This document shows, in pieces, positions 1 through 8,879 of a stretch of 64,000 bases of DNA. Where the stretch lies: positions 210,850 through 274,849 of the forward strand of contig NZ_JBGCCT010000014.1 of the NCBI RefSeq assembly GCF_041260665.1, in the 5' to 3' direction. Numbering within the stretch: the first letter of the stretch is position 1; the number at the start of each line of letters is the position of its first letter. The notes below the pieces were generated by a model. It worked only from the letters and a program-made list of their open reading frames with translations. It was not told where the DNA came from and searched no databases. This DNA is from Catenulispora sp. GP43 (GTDB lineage: Bacteria > Actinomycetota > Actinomycetes > Streptomycetales > Catenulisporaceae). The position numbers and the translations under genes were made by a program.

Positions 1-31
1 CCGAACGTGAACACTCGGCGAGAGGGCCCGC

Positions 32-607
32 TCATCGCACCGCGCCTTCGTTGACGGCCGAGGCTTCCGCGGTGGGATAGACAGCCCGCGGGATCCCCGC
101 GGTACCGGACCCGGATCCGGGTCCGGGTCCGGGTCCGGATCCGTCAGGCGGCGTCAGCACGATCAGCAGTTCCGAACCGTGCTGCGCCTCGACAGACGCG
201 GTGTCCACGAACAGCGAGCGGACTCCGGCCGCGCCGGCCAACGGCGCGAAGCGTGCGAAGGTCTGCGCCATCAGGTCTTCCACCTCCTCCAACAGCGTGG
301 CCAGCGAAACAGGGTCCTTCGTCGCGGTCACCCTTTGGATCAAGCCGGTATAGCGTGCGTCGATGGCATGCTGCTCAGCTCCGCCCAACGCGACGACCGC
401 TTGGTTGAAGGCTGCGGCGTGTGACGTGTGATGCGCCAGGTTCCGCGCTGTCAGGGCTCGTAGTCGGCCCTGGCCGGACGCCACTGCCGACAGGCCGGCC
501 GCGACCGTGTAGAGCTTGGCGGCGAGGTTCTCCAGTGCCGCGGCCGTCTGCAGGAGCTGAACGTCTAGCGGGGCGACCGAAGGAACTGGGCTCGGTGTCG
601 TACTCAT
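32..607 (-). CDS. Ferritin-like domain protein
   Basis: A 191-residue protein. Residues about 15-150 are mostly helical and Ala/Leu-rich, with spaced His and Glu residues (an HHTSHAAAFN segment and an EAQHGSELL segment). This resembles the actinobacterial ferritin-like (DUF4439/Ferritin_2-like) four-helix group. The C-terminus is a Gly/Pro/Ser run (GPGPGPGSGSG) followed by a polar tail. There is no signal peptide or membrane segment. Its ATG overlaps the stop of the upstream large Ig-repeat gene by four bases (ATGA), so the two are probably translationally coupled and work together. Not every metal ligand of a di-iron site can be assigned, so activity is unknown. The fold call is moderate and the function is unassigned. 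Confidence 0.6.
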   Translation of the reverse strand: MSTTPSPVPSVAPLDVQLLQTAAALENLAAKLYTVAAGLSAVASGQGRLRALTARNLAHHTSHAAAFNQAVVALGGAEQHAIDARYTGLIQRVTATKDPVSLATLLEEVEDLMAQTFARFAPLAGAAGVRSLFVDTASVEAQHGSELLIVLTPPDGSGPGPGPGSGSGTAGIPRAVYPTAEASAVNEGAVR

Positions 608-3600
608 GGGGTGCCCACCGGGGTCGGGACGACCGTTGATGTCGGGTTGGTCGCGCTACTCGACGAACTGGGCGCCGGAGTGGAGCTTGTCGGCGGAGGC
701 GGAGGCGGAGGCGGTGGCGGCGGCGGGTCGATTGTCTCCTGGTAGGAGAAGACCACGTACGTTGTGCTGGACACCGGACCGGTCACCGTGATGTTCACCG
801 TCACCGTACACGGCTGGCTGAACCCGGTCTGGGCACTCACCGTGGTCCCGCTGGCGGTCAACGACGGACACGTGAACGGGTCCACCGTGTAGCCGTAGCC
901 CCCGCCATAACCGCCGCTGAGCGTCGGCCCCTGGGACAGATCGAGATCGGAGCCAGCGGCCAGCGTGGCGGAGGCGGGATAGGTGACGGTCAGCGGCGCG
1001 AAATCAGCAGTCACATTCACCGGGACCTTGATGACCTGGTTCAGGGTGTCCGTGATCGTCACCTGTCCGCTGTCCGTGACCGGCGGACAGGTGAACTTCG
1101 CCGATCCCGAGGATCCGCCGGGCGGCGAGGACAGATCGCAGGGCGTGTCGATGTTCCAGGAGACCTGGCCCGCGGCGCTGACCTGGATCGACGTCGTCGC
1201 CTTGAAGCCTGAGACAGCGTACTGATACGGGCCCAGGCCTCCGCTCACCTGGACGGACGCGGTGTACGGCGTGGTGCCGCCGACCTTGCCCTGCCAGTTA
1301 TAAGCACCCTGCGTCGTGCCCTGCACACTCAACGGCTGCGCGATCGTGATGGACAGCGGTTGGACGGCGGTCGGCACATTGTCGGTCGCGTCGCTCATCG
1401 TCACCTGGAACGAATACGGCCCGGGCGCGACATTCGCCGACACGGTTCCGAAGACGACTCCGGAGGAATTCAGCGACAGGCCGTTCGGCAATCCGGTCGC
1501 CTGCCATTGGTATTTCCCGCTGCCGCCTGTGCCGGCGAGCGGCACCCCCGCGCCGTTGGCGCCGTAGGCGGTGCCGATGGCGGCCTCGGGCAAGGCGTTG
1601 AGGCTGCCGCCCAGGGAGAAGGCCAGGGGCGCGTCGACGCCGAAGTCGGCGCTCCAGGATGCGGTCTGCGAGGTCCCGGTGTCGGTCACGATGAAGGTGA
1701 GCTTCGTCGTCGCGACGGGACTGGTCCCGACCGGCCCCGAGGTCGTGGACAGCACACCGGTGTTGGAGTCCAGGCCCAAGCCGGGCGGCAGGACGTCCCC
1801 CGGCGCCAGCTTCCAGGAGTACGTGCCGGTCCCGCCGCTCGCGGTGAGGGTGTGGGCGTAGGTCTGACCGGTGAGCGCGTAGGGCAGCGACACCGTGGTG
1901 ATCTGCAGCGCCGGCACCACCTGCATCGTCAGATTCTTGATGGCGATCAGCGGGGGCGCGCTGGCGTCCACGGCCTGCACGCTGAACGAGAACGTGCCGG
2001 TGAACAATGGTGTCCCGGTGAGCAGGCCGGTCGAGGACAGCTGCAGGCCCGGCGGCAGCGTGCCGGTCGGCTGCCAGGCGTACACCGGCGTGGGGGTCGT
2101 GCCCGGCAGTGTGCTGATCGGCTGTCCGCCGGCTGCTTGTAGCTGGATGCCAACCGGTGTCGGAGTCACGCCCGCCTTCACGCCCGCGCCCGTCACTCCC
2201 GCGGTCGCCGGCGCCACGCCGACCTGCTGCCCGACCTCGACCGGCGACAGGCTCGACGTCGTGATCGCGAAGCCCGTCACCACCCGGACGGAGAAGGACT
2301 GCGACACGGTCCGGGACGGACTGCCGGCGTCGGAGACGGAGACCGAGAACGTGAAGCTGCCGTTCTTCTGCGGCGTCCCGCTGAGCAGCCCGGTCGTCGA
2401 ACCCAGAGTCAGTCCGGCGGGCAGTTGCGCGGGCGGCACGGACCAGGTGTAGGGCATCGTCCCGCCGGAGGCCTCCACCTGTTGCGAATACTGCGTGCCG
2501 GCGACGCCGTCCGGGAGTGTCAGCGTGGTCATCATCAGCGGGTTGGCGACGGCGATGGACAGGCGCTGGGTGGCGGACTGGCCGTTCGCGTCCGTGACCT
2601 GGACGGTGAAGGAGGACTTGCCGGCCGTGGTCGGGAATCCGCTGATGGTCCGGGCGGCCGGGTCCAGCGTCAGCCCGATCGGCAGGTCGCCCTGGCCCGG
2701 GACCAGCGACCACTTGTACGGTCCGGTGCCGCCGGTGGCGACGAGGTTCTGCGGGGCGTAGGTGACGTCCGCGGTCGCGTCCGGCAGCGTGGAGACGGCC
2801 ACCGCCGGCACGCCGATGACGGTCAGCCTCAGCTGCGTGGCCGGAGGCGACTGGCCGGGCGGGCCGGCGTCGGCGACGTGGACGACGATCGTGCTCGTCC
2901 CGGGCGCGGTCGGGGTGCCGCTGATGATCCCGGCCGCGGAGACGGTCAGACCCGGCGGCAGCGAGGCCGGATCTGCCGACCAGGTGTAGGGCGCGGTGCC
3001 TCCCGATCCGTTGAGCGAGGCCGTATAAGCCTTGCCCTGCACCGCGTTCTGCAACGCCGTCGTGGTGACCCCGAGCTTGCCCACGACGGTGAGCGTCGTC
3101 TGGCTGCTGACCGGGGCGGACTTGCCGGCGCTCTTGGCCGTGATGGTCGCCGTGCCCGGGCCGACCGCGGTCACCACGCCGGTCGCCGGGTTGACCGTGG
3201 CGACGCGCGGGTCGGAGGAGGACCACACGAGATCGGCCGGCGCGGTGCCGCCGCCGGAGGCCTGGGCCCGGACGGACGCGCCGGCGACCAGCGGCGAGTC
3301 CAGGACGACGCTGAACGCCGGCGTCGTCGGGGTGCTGGATGCCGAGGACGACGGCGAGGACGGTCCCGCCGCCGGTTTCGGCGGGCTCGACGCGGCCTTG
3401 GACACCGCCGCCGAGGCGTTGCCCGCCGCGTTCTTCGCCTGGGCCGCGGCCGACGCCGCCGCGCTCGACGCGGTCGCGGCGGAGTGCACCACCGGCCGCA
3501 GCACGGCGAACCAGAGCGCGAGCAGCACGCCGGCGACCGCGAGCGAGATCCCCAGGAACGGCAGCACCCACTCCGGCAGCGTCTGCTTCTCCAGCATCAC

Positions 3601-4260
3601 GCCCTCGGCCTTGGCCGTGCCGTCCTGCTCGGAGCGCACCTCGGCCTCGAAGGGCAGGGTGCGGTTGGTCCCCTTGAAGAAGGTCTTGCGCGGGACGGCC
3701 CGCAGCCGGACGAACGTCGCGGTGCCCGGCGCCGCGGTGAACACCGCCGGACGGATCCGGAAGCCCAGCTTGACCGCCGGGTCGAGGCCCTCGACGCGCA
3801 GGCGCTCCGACCGGTTGCCGCGGTTCTCCACGACCAGCTTGAACCGTGCCGAGCGGCGGCCGGAGGCGTCGGTGGGGACCAGCTTCGCCGCGAGGTCCCC
3901 GAAGGCGCCGACCTTGACGGTGCCCTCCTCGATCCGCGAGCCCTCGGGATCCTCGGTGGACATCGCGCGCACGCCGAACGCCACGTCGCCCGGCGCCAGG
4001 CCGGCCGACCGCGGCGGCCGGAAGCAGACGCGGACCTGCTCGGTGGCCCCCGGCAGGAGGTTGACTCGCGCCGGCTCCACCGAGGCCCACTCGGCGGACG
4101 GGCCGAGGACGTCGAGCAGGATCTGGTCGACCACCATGCCGGTGTTCTCCAGACGCAGGACGCACCCGGCCTCCTCGCCGGGCACGACCTCGACCACATC
4201 GACCGCTTCGGCCGTGTCGGCCGTATCGCTGCCGCCTTCGAAGACGACGGAGACTCCCAT
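604..4260 (-). CDS. Membrane-anchored multi-Ig-domain protein
   Basis: About 1218 residues from the ATG at 4258-4260 (MGVSVVFEGG). The frame stays open upstream, but that stretch lacks protein-like sequence and runs under the divergent regulator. The N-terminal ~240 residues form beta-rich domains that look cytosolic. One membrane helix follows (WVLPFLGISLAVAGVLLALW), then an Ala/Ser/Pro linker and a BIG_2-like Ig domain (WSSSDPRVATVNPATGVVTA). About six putative-Ig (He_PIG) repeats come next, each with a YxWS and PPGL-SGTP pattern, and the end is a poly-Pro and Ser/Thr tail. The repeats are probably outside the cell and serve in adhesion or surface display. It sits upstream of, and overlaps by four bases, the ferritin-like gene. 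Confidence 0.75.
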   Translation of the reverse strand: MGVSVVFEGGSDTADTAEAVDVVEVVPGEEAGCVLRLENTGMVVDQILLDVLGPSAEWASVEPARVNLLPGATEQVRVCFRPPRSAGLAPGDVAFGVRAMSTEDPEGSRIEEGTVKVGAFGDLAAKLVPTDASGRRSARFKLVVENRGNRSERLRVEGLDPAVKLGFRIRPAVFTAAPGTATFVRLRAVPRKTFFKGTNRTLPFEAEVRSEQDGTAKAEGVMLEKQTLPEWVLPFLGISLAVAGVLLALWFAVLRPVVHSAATASSAAASAAAQAKNAAGNASAAVSKAASSPPKPAAGPSSPSSSASSTPTTPAFSVVLDSPLVAGASVRAQASGGGTAPADLVWSSSDPRVATVNPATGVVTAVGPGTATITAKSAGKSAPVSSQTTLTVVGKLGVTTTALQNAVQGKAYTASLNGSGGTAPYTWSADPASLPPGLTVSAAGIISGTPTAPGTSTIVVHVADAGPPGQSPPATQLRLTVIGVPAVAVSTLPDATADVTYAPQNLVATGGTGPYKWSLVPGQGDLPIGLTLDPAARTISGFPTTAGKSSFTVQVTDANGQSATQRLSIAVANPLMMTTLTLPDGVAGTQYSQQVEASGGTMPYTWSVPPAQLPAGLTLGSTTGLLSGTPQKNGSFTFSVSVSDAGSPSRTVSQSFSVRVVTGFAITTSSLSPVEVGQQVGVAPATAGVTGAGVKAGVTPTPVGIQLQAAGGQPISTLPGTTPTPVYAWQPTGTLPPGLQLSSTGLLTGTPLFTGTFSFSVQAVDASAPPLIAIKNLTMQVVPALQITTVSLPYALTGQTYAHTLTASGGTGTYSWKLAPGDVLPPGLGLDSNTGVLSTTSGPVGTSPVATTKLTFIVTDTGTSQTASWSADFGVDAPLAFSLGGSLNALPEAAIGTAYGANGAGVPLAGTGGSGKYQWQATGLPNGLSLNSSGVVFGTVSANVAPGPYSFQVTMSDATDNVPTAVQPLSITIAQPLSVQGTTQGAYNWQGKVGGTTPYTASVQVSGGLGPYQYAVSGFKATTSIQVSAAGQVSWNIDTPCDLSSPPGGSSGSAKFTCPPVTDSGQVTITDTLNQVIKVPVNVTADFAPLTVTYPASATLAAGSDLDLSQGPTLSGGYGGGYGYTVDPFTCPSLTASGTTVSAQTGFSQPCTVTVNITVTGPVSSTTYVVFSYQETIDPPPPPPPPPPPPTSSTPAPSSSSSATNPTSTVVPTPVGTP

Positions 4261-4452
4261 CTGCCCGGCCCCTTCCCGTCCTGCTGTGCACCCCGTACCG
4301 CGTCTGCCGTCTCCCGGCCCAGCCTCGCAGCGCCCGCGGTCCGGCGCCTGCGCGAACGCGCAGGGAAAAGCGCAGTCGCGCGGTGCCGACTTTGCGCGCG
4401 CTGTCACACGATCTGTCACTTTCCACGTGGCTTTCTGCACGATTAGGAGGCT

Positions 4453-4470
4453 CCTAGGGGGTTCCCTAGG
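4453..4470. promoter_or_regulatory. Palindromic site in divergent promoter region
   Basis: CCTAGGG and CCCTAGG are separated by GGTT, a perfect 7-bp inverted repeat. It lies 70 bases before the LuxR-type gene and about 190 bases before the divergent Ig-repeat gene. An adjoining smaller palindrome (GGAGGCTCC) lies at 4446-4454. The position suits an operator, perhaps for the neighbouring regulator; that role is an inference. The rest of the 279-base gap shows nothing else clear. Confidence 0.35.
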
Positions 4471-4539
4471 CGACAATTGCGCAACGGCGTGGTCATTTGG
4501 GAAGGGCGCAAATCGCCGTTTCGGACGCTGGAGGTCACC

Positions 4540-5166
4540 ATGGAATCCCCGATACCGGTGTCGATCCACGCTGACGACCCCATCACCAGGGCGGGCCTTG
4601 AGACGGCATTGCGCCACCGCGCCGAGTTCGAGCTCGTCGATCTGCGCTCGCCGATCCCGGCCCGGGTCGTCGTGTGCGCGCTCGACGCCCTCACGCCCAA
4701 GGCCCTGGAGCTGATCAGGGCCGTGCGATCGCGGGACGGTGCGCAGGCGGTGCTGGTCGTCAGCGCCCTGTCCGACGAGGAACTGCTGACCGTCGTCGAA
4801 TCCGGCGCCTGCTCCGTGCTGTGGCGCTGGGAGGCGACGTCCTCGTGGCTGGCCACCACGGTGATCCGGGCCGCCGCCGGCGACGCCGCGCTGCCCTCGG
4901 ATCTGCTGACCCGGCTGCTCAAGCAGGTGGGGCGGCTGCAACAGCACGTGCTGCGTCCGCAGGGCATGTCGCTGAGCGGGCTGTCCGAGCGCGAGTGCCG
5001 GGTGCTGCGCCTGGCCGCCGACGGCTTCGGCACCGACGAGATCGCGGCCGAGCTCGCGTATTCGCGGCGCACCGTGACCGGCGTCCTGCACGACGTCACA
5101 ACGCGGTACCACTTGAGGAACCGGACGCACGCGGTCGCGTTCGCCATCCGCGAAGGGCTCATCTAG
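4540..5166 (+). CDS. LuxR/NarL-type response regulator-like protein
   Basis: 208 residues from the ATG at 4540, which has a GGAGG six bases upstream; an earlier in-frame start at 4477 lacks such a site. The N-terminal ~120 residues resemble a receiver (VSIHADDPITRAGLETAL). The usual phospho-acceptor Asp is not evident: the VVCAL-DALTP strand has no acidic residue in the normal VLxD context. This suggests an atypical, phosphorylation-independent receiver. The C-terminal LuxR helix-turn-helix is clear (LSERECRVLRLAADG, then RRTVTGVLHDV). It is divergent from the Ig-repeat gene, which makes it a candidate local regulator. No sensor kinase is adjacent. Confidence 0.75.
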   Translation: MESPIPVSIHADDPITRAGLETALRHRAEFELVDLRSPIPARVVVCALDALTPKALELIRAVRSRDGAQAVLVVSALSDEELLTVVESGACSVLWRWEATSSWLATTVIRAAAGDAALPSDLLTRLLKQVGRLQQHVLRPQGMSLSGLSERECRVLRLAADGFGTDEIAAELAYSRRTVTGVLHDVTTRYHLRNRTHAVAFAIREGLI

Positions 5167-5316
5167 AGCTCGTCCGGGCTCTCACAGAGTCCTGATGAAT
5201 CTCATTTGAGCCGTCGTTTAGGCATTCCGCGCACAACGTCTCCGCGATAGGTCTTGGTCGCTGGCCTGAAGAGCGGGACACACGTCGCGCCCTGGCACCG
5301 GAGAGAGCGGGAAACC

Positions 5317-7695
5317 ATGTCGATCGCATGGGCGTCGCCGTGGCAGGTTTTCGAGACGCCGGCCCCGCCGGCCGGCCCGGACGAACTGTCGCCGGCCGGA
5401 CCGGCCGCGGTGCGCGCCGGCGGCGAGCAGGACGCGCTGGGCCGGCTGCGCGCCGAGGCGCTGCGCCAGGCGATCGTGCGCGCGGTCGCCGAACTGCCCG
5501 CGGCCGGCCGGCGCCTGTTGGCCGCGATGGCCGTGCTGGACCGGGAGGCGCCGCTGCCGATCCTGGCCGCGGTCGCGGACGTGGCCGACCCGGCCGCCGC
5601 GCTCAACGACCTGATCGAGGCCGGATTCGTGTCGGGGCTGCCGCCCGGCCCCGCCGAGAGCGTCCGCATCGAGCCGCAGGCGCTGCGGGACGTCGTGTAC
5701 TGGAACCTGCCCACCGGGCTGCGGCGCGAGATCCACCGTGCGGCCTCCGACCGGGTGAGCGGCATCAACGGATACCGTCACCTGCTGCTCGGCGGCCGGC
5801 GGCCCGACCCGGCGCTGGCCGGGCGGCTGGAGGACGAGGCCGTCTGCTGCCGGGCCGCCGGGGACGCCGAACGCGCCGGCACCCTGCTGCTGTGGTCCGC
5901 GGACCTGTCGGTGAACCGGCGGGAGCGGGAACGCAGGCTGCTCACCGCGGCGTGGTGGGGCGGCGAGCACCTCGAAGCCGAGTGGGCGCAGGCCCTGAGC
6001 GAACGGCTCACGCCTCTGGAGCCCAGCGTCGAACGCAATCTGTTCCTCGGCCGGCGTGCGGCGAGCGAGGGCAGGTACGGGACCGCGCGATTACTCCTGG
6101 GCCAGGCCGGGCTGCTGGCCCGCGACCGTCCGGTCGCGGTGCGCGCCGCCGTCCACCTCGCGACGGCGGCGCTGGCCGCGCAGACCGGCGACCTCGCGGG
6201 TGAGGAACGGGTCGCGCTGTCCGTGTTGGCGGTGCCCGGGATCCCCGCGCAGTGCGGCGAGTGGTCGGTGTACTTCGCAGCGGACGCGTACGGCAGGATG
6301 CGCGGATCGGCCGACGCCGCGCTGCGGCGGTTGGAGGCGCTCGCGCCGGGGTGCGAATACGTTCCCGGGCCCGGGGGCTCGGCCCGGGACCGTCCCGAGC
6401 AGGCGCCGGACCATGAGGCGCCGGACCATGAGGCGCCGGACCATGAGGTGCCGGAACCCGGCGGCCGGCTCGCCGATCACCGCGGCCACGGGATCCTGTG
6501 CTGGGCCCGCGGCGCCTGGCTGGGGCTCAGCGGCCGTCCGGCCGAGGCGGTCGTCGAACTCCAGCGGGTCCTGCGCTCCCACGACGGCCCGGTCGAGCCG
6601 GTCCTGCCGGTGGTGTACGCCGATCTAGGCTACGCCTCGTTCCAGCTCGGCGACTGGCGCGCGGCCCGGTACGCGGCCGAGGAGGGGATCCAGGCGGCCG
6701 AGGAGCGGGGCGACCGAAGGGCCGCCATCCCCGCGGCCGCCCTGGCCGCGAGTATCAGCGCCCTGAAGGGGGAGTGGGCGACGGCCTCCGAGTGGCTGGA
6801 CTTCGTCACCATGACGCAGTGGGCACCGGGGCCGCCGCACTACGCGGTGTTCCCGGCCCTGGCCGCGGCGATCCTGGCCCAGGCGCGCGACAAGCCGGGC
6901 GCCATGCTCACGGCCCTCGCGCCGCTGGCCGCCGAACCCGACCTGTTCGCGCTCTACCAGCTGTGGTGGCGCCCGCTCCACACCGAGGCGCTGATCGAGA
7001 CCGGCCGCCTCGACGCGGCGCGTTCAGCCCTGGAGGCACTGCACGCCGCCTTCCCGCCGGCCGCGCCCGAGCCGGCGATGGCCGTCCGGCTCCGGGCCCG
7101 CCTCGCGGCGGCCGAGGGCGACCGGGCGACGGCGGCCGACCTGGTGCTGCGGGCCATCGAGCGGCCGGCCGGCGCCGTATCGCCGTTCACCCTGGCCCGC
7201 CTGGAACACGACCACGGCCGGCTCCTGCTCGCCGCCCGGCGCCGCAACGCGGCCATCAGATGGCTGATATCGGCGCAGAACCGCTACGCGGACATCGGCG
7301 CCCTGCCGTTCGCTGATCGGTGCCGGCGGCAGTTGACGGCGATCGGGGTCCAGCTCCCGGGCGGTGGTGGCGGCGGTGGCGGTGGCACCGGTGGTGGCGG
7401 TGACGGAACCGGTGGCGGAAGCGCCGGCGAGGATCAGGGCACGCAGATGTCGCTCCTCGTCCCCGCGGCGCTGACCGCGCAGGAGCACCGCATCGCGTGC
7501 CTGGCCGCCGACGGCATGACCAACCAGCAGATCGCGCGCACCCTGTTCGTGAGCGCGAAGACGGTCGAGTACCACCTCGGGAAGACCTTCGCCAAGCTCG
7601 GCATCACCTCGCGTCACCAGCTGCGCGGCGAGATCGGGGCCTTCGGCGACGGATCGGGGCTCGCCGCCGCACCGTCTGCCGCGGACAGTGCCTAG
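5317..7695 (+). CDS. Large LuxR-family regulator with TPR-like region
   Basis: 792 residues from the ATG at 5317 (MSIAWASPW), preceded by a GGAGAGAG purine run. An upstream in-frame start at 5254 is less likely. The body is helical, Ala/Leu/Arg-rich and TPR-like, as in the C-terminal half of LAL/MalT-type regulators. No Walker A motif was found, so the usual N-terminal ATPase is absent or truncated. A Gly-rich linker (near residues 685-705) leads to a standard LuxR helix-turn-helix at the C-terminus ([20 protein letters not shown], then [18 protein letters not shown]). It probably controls transcription through a protein partner. It lies alone between a response-regulator-like gene and a convergent unknown gene. 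Residues about 364-378 are a short perfect repeat. Confidence 0.8.
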   Translation: MSIAWASPWQVFETPAPPAGPDELSPAGPAAVRAGGEQDALGRLRAEALRQAIVRAVAELPAAGRRLLAAMAVLDREAPLPILAAVADVADPAAALNDLIEAGFVSGLPPGPAESVRIEPQALRDVVYWNLPTGLRREIHRAASDRVSGINGYRHLLLGGRRPDPALAGRLEDEAVCCRAAGDAERAGTLLLWSADLSVNRRERERRLLTAAWWGGEHLEAEWAQALSERLTPLEPSVERNLFLGRRAASEGRYGTARLLLGQAGLLARDRPVAVRAAVHLATAALAAQTGDLAGEERVALSVLAVPGIPAQCGEWSVYFAADAYGRMRGSADAALRRLEALAPGCEYVPGPGGSARDRPEQAPDHEAPDHEAPDHEVPEPGGRLADHRGHGILCWARGAWLGLSGRPAEAVVELQRVLRSHDGPVEPVLPVVYADLGYASFQLGDWRAARYAAEEGIQAAEERGDRRAAIPAAALAASISALKGEWATASEWLDFVTMTQWAPGPPHYAVFPALAAAILAQARDKPGAMLTALAPLAAEPDLFALYQLWWRPLHTEALIETGRLDAARSALEALHAAFPPAAPEPAMAVRLRARLAAAEGDRATAADLVLRAIERPAGAVSPFTLARLEHDHGRLLLAARRRNAAIRWLISAQNRYADIGALPFADRCRRQLTAIGVQLPGGGGGGGGGTGGGGDGTGGGSAGEDQGTQMSLLVPAALTAQEHRIACLAADGMTNQQIARTLFVSAKTVEYHLGKTFAKLGITSRHQLRGEIGAFGDGSGLAAAPSAADSA
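6406..6450 (+). repeat. 15-bp in-frame tandem repeat
   Basis: Three copies of CCGGACCATGAGGCG, the third with one change, encode [10 protein letters not shown] repeats inside the large LuxR-type protein. The 15-bp period keeps frame, so copy number can change without breaking the gene. Confidence 0.8.
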
Positions 7696-7705
7696 CGGAT
7701 AGTGC

Positions 7706-8137
7706 CTAGTTCGTGAAGATGACGTTCTTGTTGGCGAACTCTGCCTTCAGCGCCGGCAGCCAGGCCGCCGACCTGACCTTCGAGACGTTGACGCACACCC
7801 ACTGGGCCTGGCTCGACAGCTTGTTGGTGATCATGCCCGAGGCGGCCTGCTTCGACGGCGAGCTCGTCGGCGTGTAGATGTCGATGGTGGCGACCCGGTC
7901 GCTGGTGTCCTTGCGCTCGGTGGCCCACCAGGCGTCGATGCCGGTGGTCGGCGGGTCCAGAGTCCTGTTGGAGACCAGGACGTCGAAGGTGTCGCCCCCG
8001 CTGGCCCCGCGCCCGCCCTGGGCGCCCTGGAGCACCACCGCCTTGGACCCGGAGAACCGGGAGCTCTGGGCGATGAAGTTGGTCGCGTCCACCTCGTCGG
8101 TTGTCGGGTTGGCGGCCGCGATGATGACCTTGGTCAT
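7706..8137 (-). CDS. Conserved hypothetical protein
   Basis: 143 residues, not recognised. It starts MTKVIIAAANPTTDEVDATN and has alternating beta and helix character with no signal peptide or membrane helix. A mid-protein WWATERKDTSDRV segment and a VCVNVSKVRSAAWLPALKAE segment could be surface loops. The start has an AGGAAGG-like purine run just upstream on the minus strand. It converges on the large LuxR-type gene with only ten bases between stops, and the repeated AGTGCCTAG there spans both ends. Codon use matches the neighbours. No function is proposed. Confidence 0.6.
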   Translation of the reverse strand: MTKVIIAAANPTTDEVDATNFIAQSSRFSGSKAVVLQGAQGGRGASGGDTFDVLVSNRTLDPPTTGIDAWWATERKDTSDRVATIDIYTPTSSPSKQAASGMITNKLSSQAQWVCVNVSKVRSAAWLPALKAEFANKNVIFTN

Positions 8138-8236
8138 GACGGTGTGCCTTCCTGTCGGTGCGAATCCTTGCGTGATTCACCGTAGGAAGACTCAGTGGTG
8201 CATGCCTGCCTCACCTGGCAGAGCTTCAGGCAGCCG

Positions 8237-8362
8237 TCAGCGCGTCGATGGGTACCGCGCGACCGCCGGCGCGCCGAGCCAGGCGCCGCCGAGGCCGGCG
8301 AGCATGGTCAGCCAGACGGGAATGTCCTGCTTGCCGGAGAGGATGAGGCGGGCGAGGGCGGG
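8237..8362 (-). pseudogene. GlsB/YeaQ-like membrane protein remnant
   Basis: The reverse strand reads ALARLILSGKQDIPVWLTML, AGLGGAWLG and then a short tail to a stop. This matches the middle of GlsB/YeaQ/YmgE-type small membrane proteins, which carry ARLIxPGKQxIPxWLTxLLGI and are about 80-90 residues with three helices. The first helix and a start codon are missing: the frame upstream is Arg/Pro-rich and overlaps the neighbouring gene. The C-terminal part also diverges. It looks like a decayed fragment. Confidence 0.5.
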
Positions 8363-8370
8363 CCGCCTGG

Positions 8371-8727
8371 TCAAAGCTCCTGGAAGACGTCGTCGGCCAG
8401 CGCCCGCAGGCGTGCGGCCTTGGCGTCGAGGCGGGCGCCCTCGGCGCGCCAGCTTGCCAGGGCTCCGCGGCGCCACCAGTGTGGGCGGCGGTGCTTCCAG
8501 TCCTCGGTGGCGGCCTCCCAGCACAGGTCCTCCACCGCCAGGACCACCATCGACGGCGATTCGGTCAGGAAACGGCCGGCCACGTTGCTGCCCACCGACT
8601 CCAGGCGCAGGTTCCAGGCCGGCTTCCCGGGGTGCTGCGCGCGATGGCGCTGCTGGCCGTCCGCTGTCGGCTTCTGGGGCTGCGGTTTCGGTTCAGGTCG
8701 CGGAACCGGTTCGGGGTATCCGTTCAT
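8371..8727 (-). CDS. Small hypothetical protein
   Basis: 118 residues. A Pro-rich start (EPVPRPEPKPQPQKP) is followed by a compact region with VVLAVEDLCWEAATEDWKHR and a Trp/Arg cluster (RRPHWWRRGALASWRAEGAR), then a helix rich in Ala and Leu to the end. There is no membrane segment or known motif. It stands between the GlsB-like remnant and a strong hairpin, with no clear operon partner. Coding-type composition supports a real gene, but the evidence is modest. Confidence 0.5.
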   Translation of the reverse strand: MNGYPEPVPRPEPKPQPQKPTADGQQRHRAQHPGKPAWNLRLESVGSNVAGRFLTESPSMVVLAVEDLCWEAATEDWKHRRPHWWRRGALASWRAEGARLDAKAARLRALADDVFQEL

Positions 8728-8827
8728 GACGCCGACCCTCCGGTCCTTGTCCGATGACGCCTCCTGAACACCACGGTATGACGGCCTGGAGACGGTGGGG
8801 CAGAGGCGAAGGTCGTTTCCGCACTAG

Positions 8828-8864
8828 GCCATTGGGCCCGGTTGCGGCAACCGGGCCCAATGGC
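8828..8864 (-). terminator. Strong hairpin after the DUF6777-like gene
   Basis: GCCATTGGGCCCGGTTGC pairs perfectly with the downstream copy across a single base, giving an 18-bp inverted repeat. It begins 16 bases past the stop of the minus-strand DUF6777-like gene. There is no clear U-tract, as is usual in actinobacteria. Confidence 0.75.
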
Positions 8865-8879
8865 TTGACCTGCTCGCCT

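Noticed and set aside
32..607. Bacterioferritin or Dps
   Set aside because: The helix pattern and length differ and a complete ferroxidase set of Glu/His cannot be read.
4261..5130. Longer N-terminus for the Ig-repeat protein
   Set aside because: The extra ~290 residues are Arg/Gln-rich, lie antisense to the LuxR-type gene and lack protein-like sequence; the ATG at 4258-4260 starts a normal beta-rich domain.
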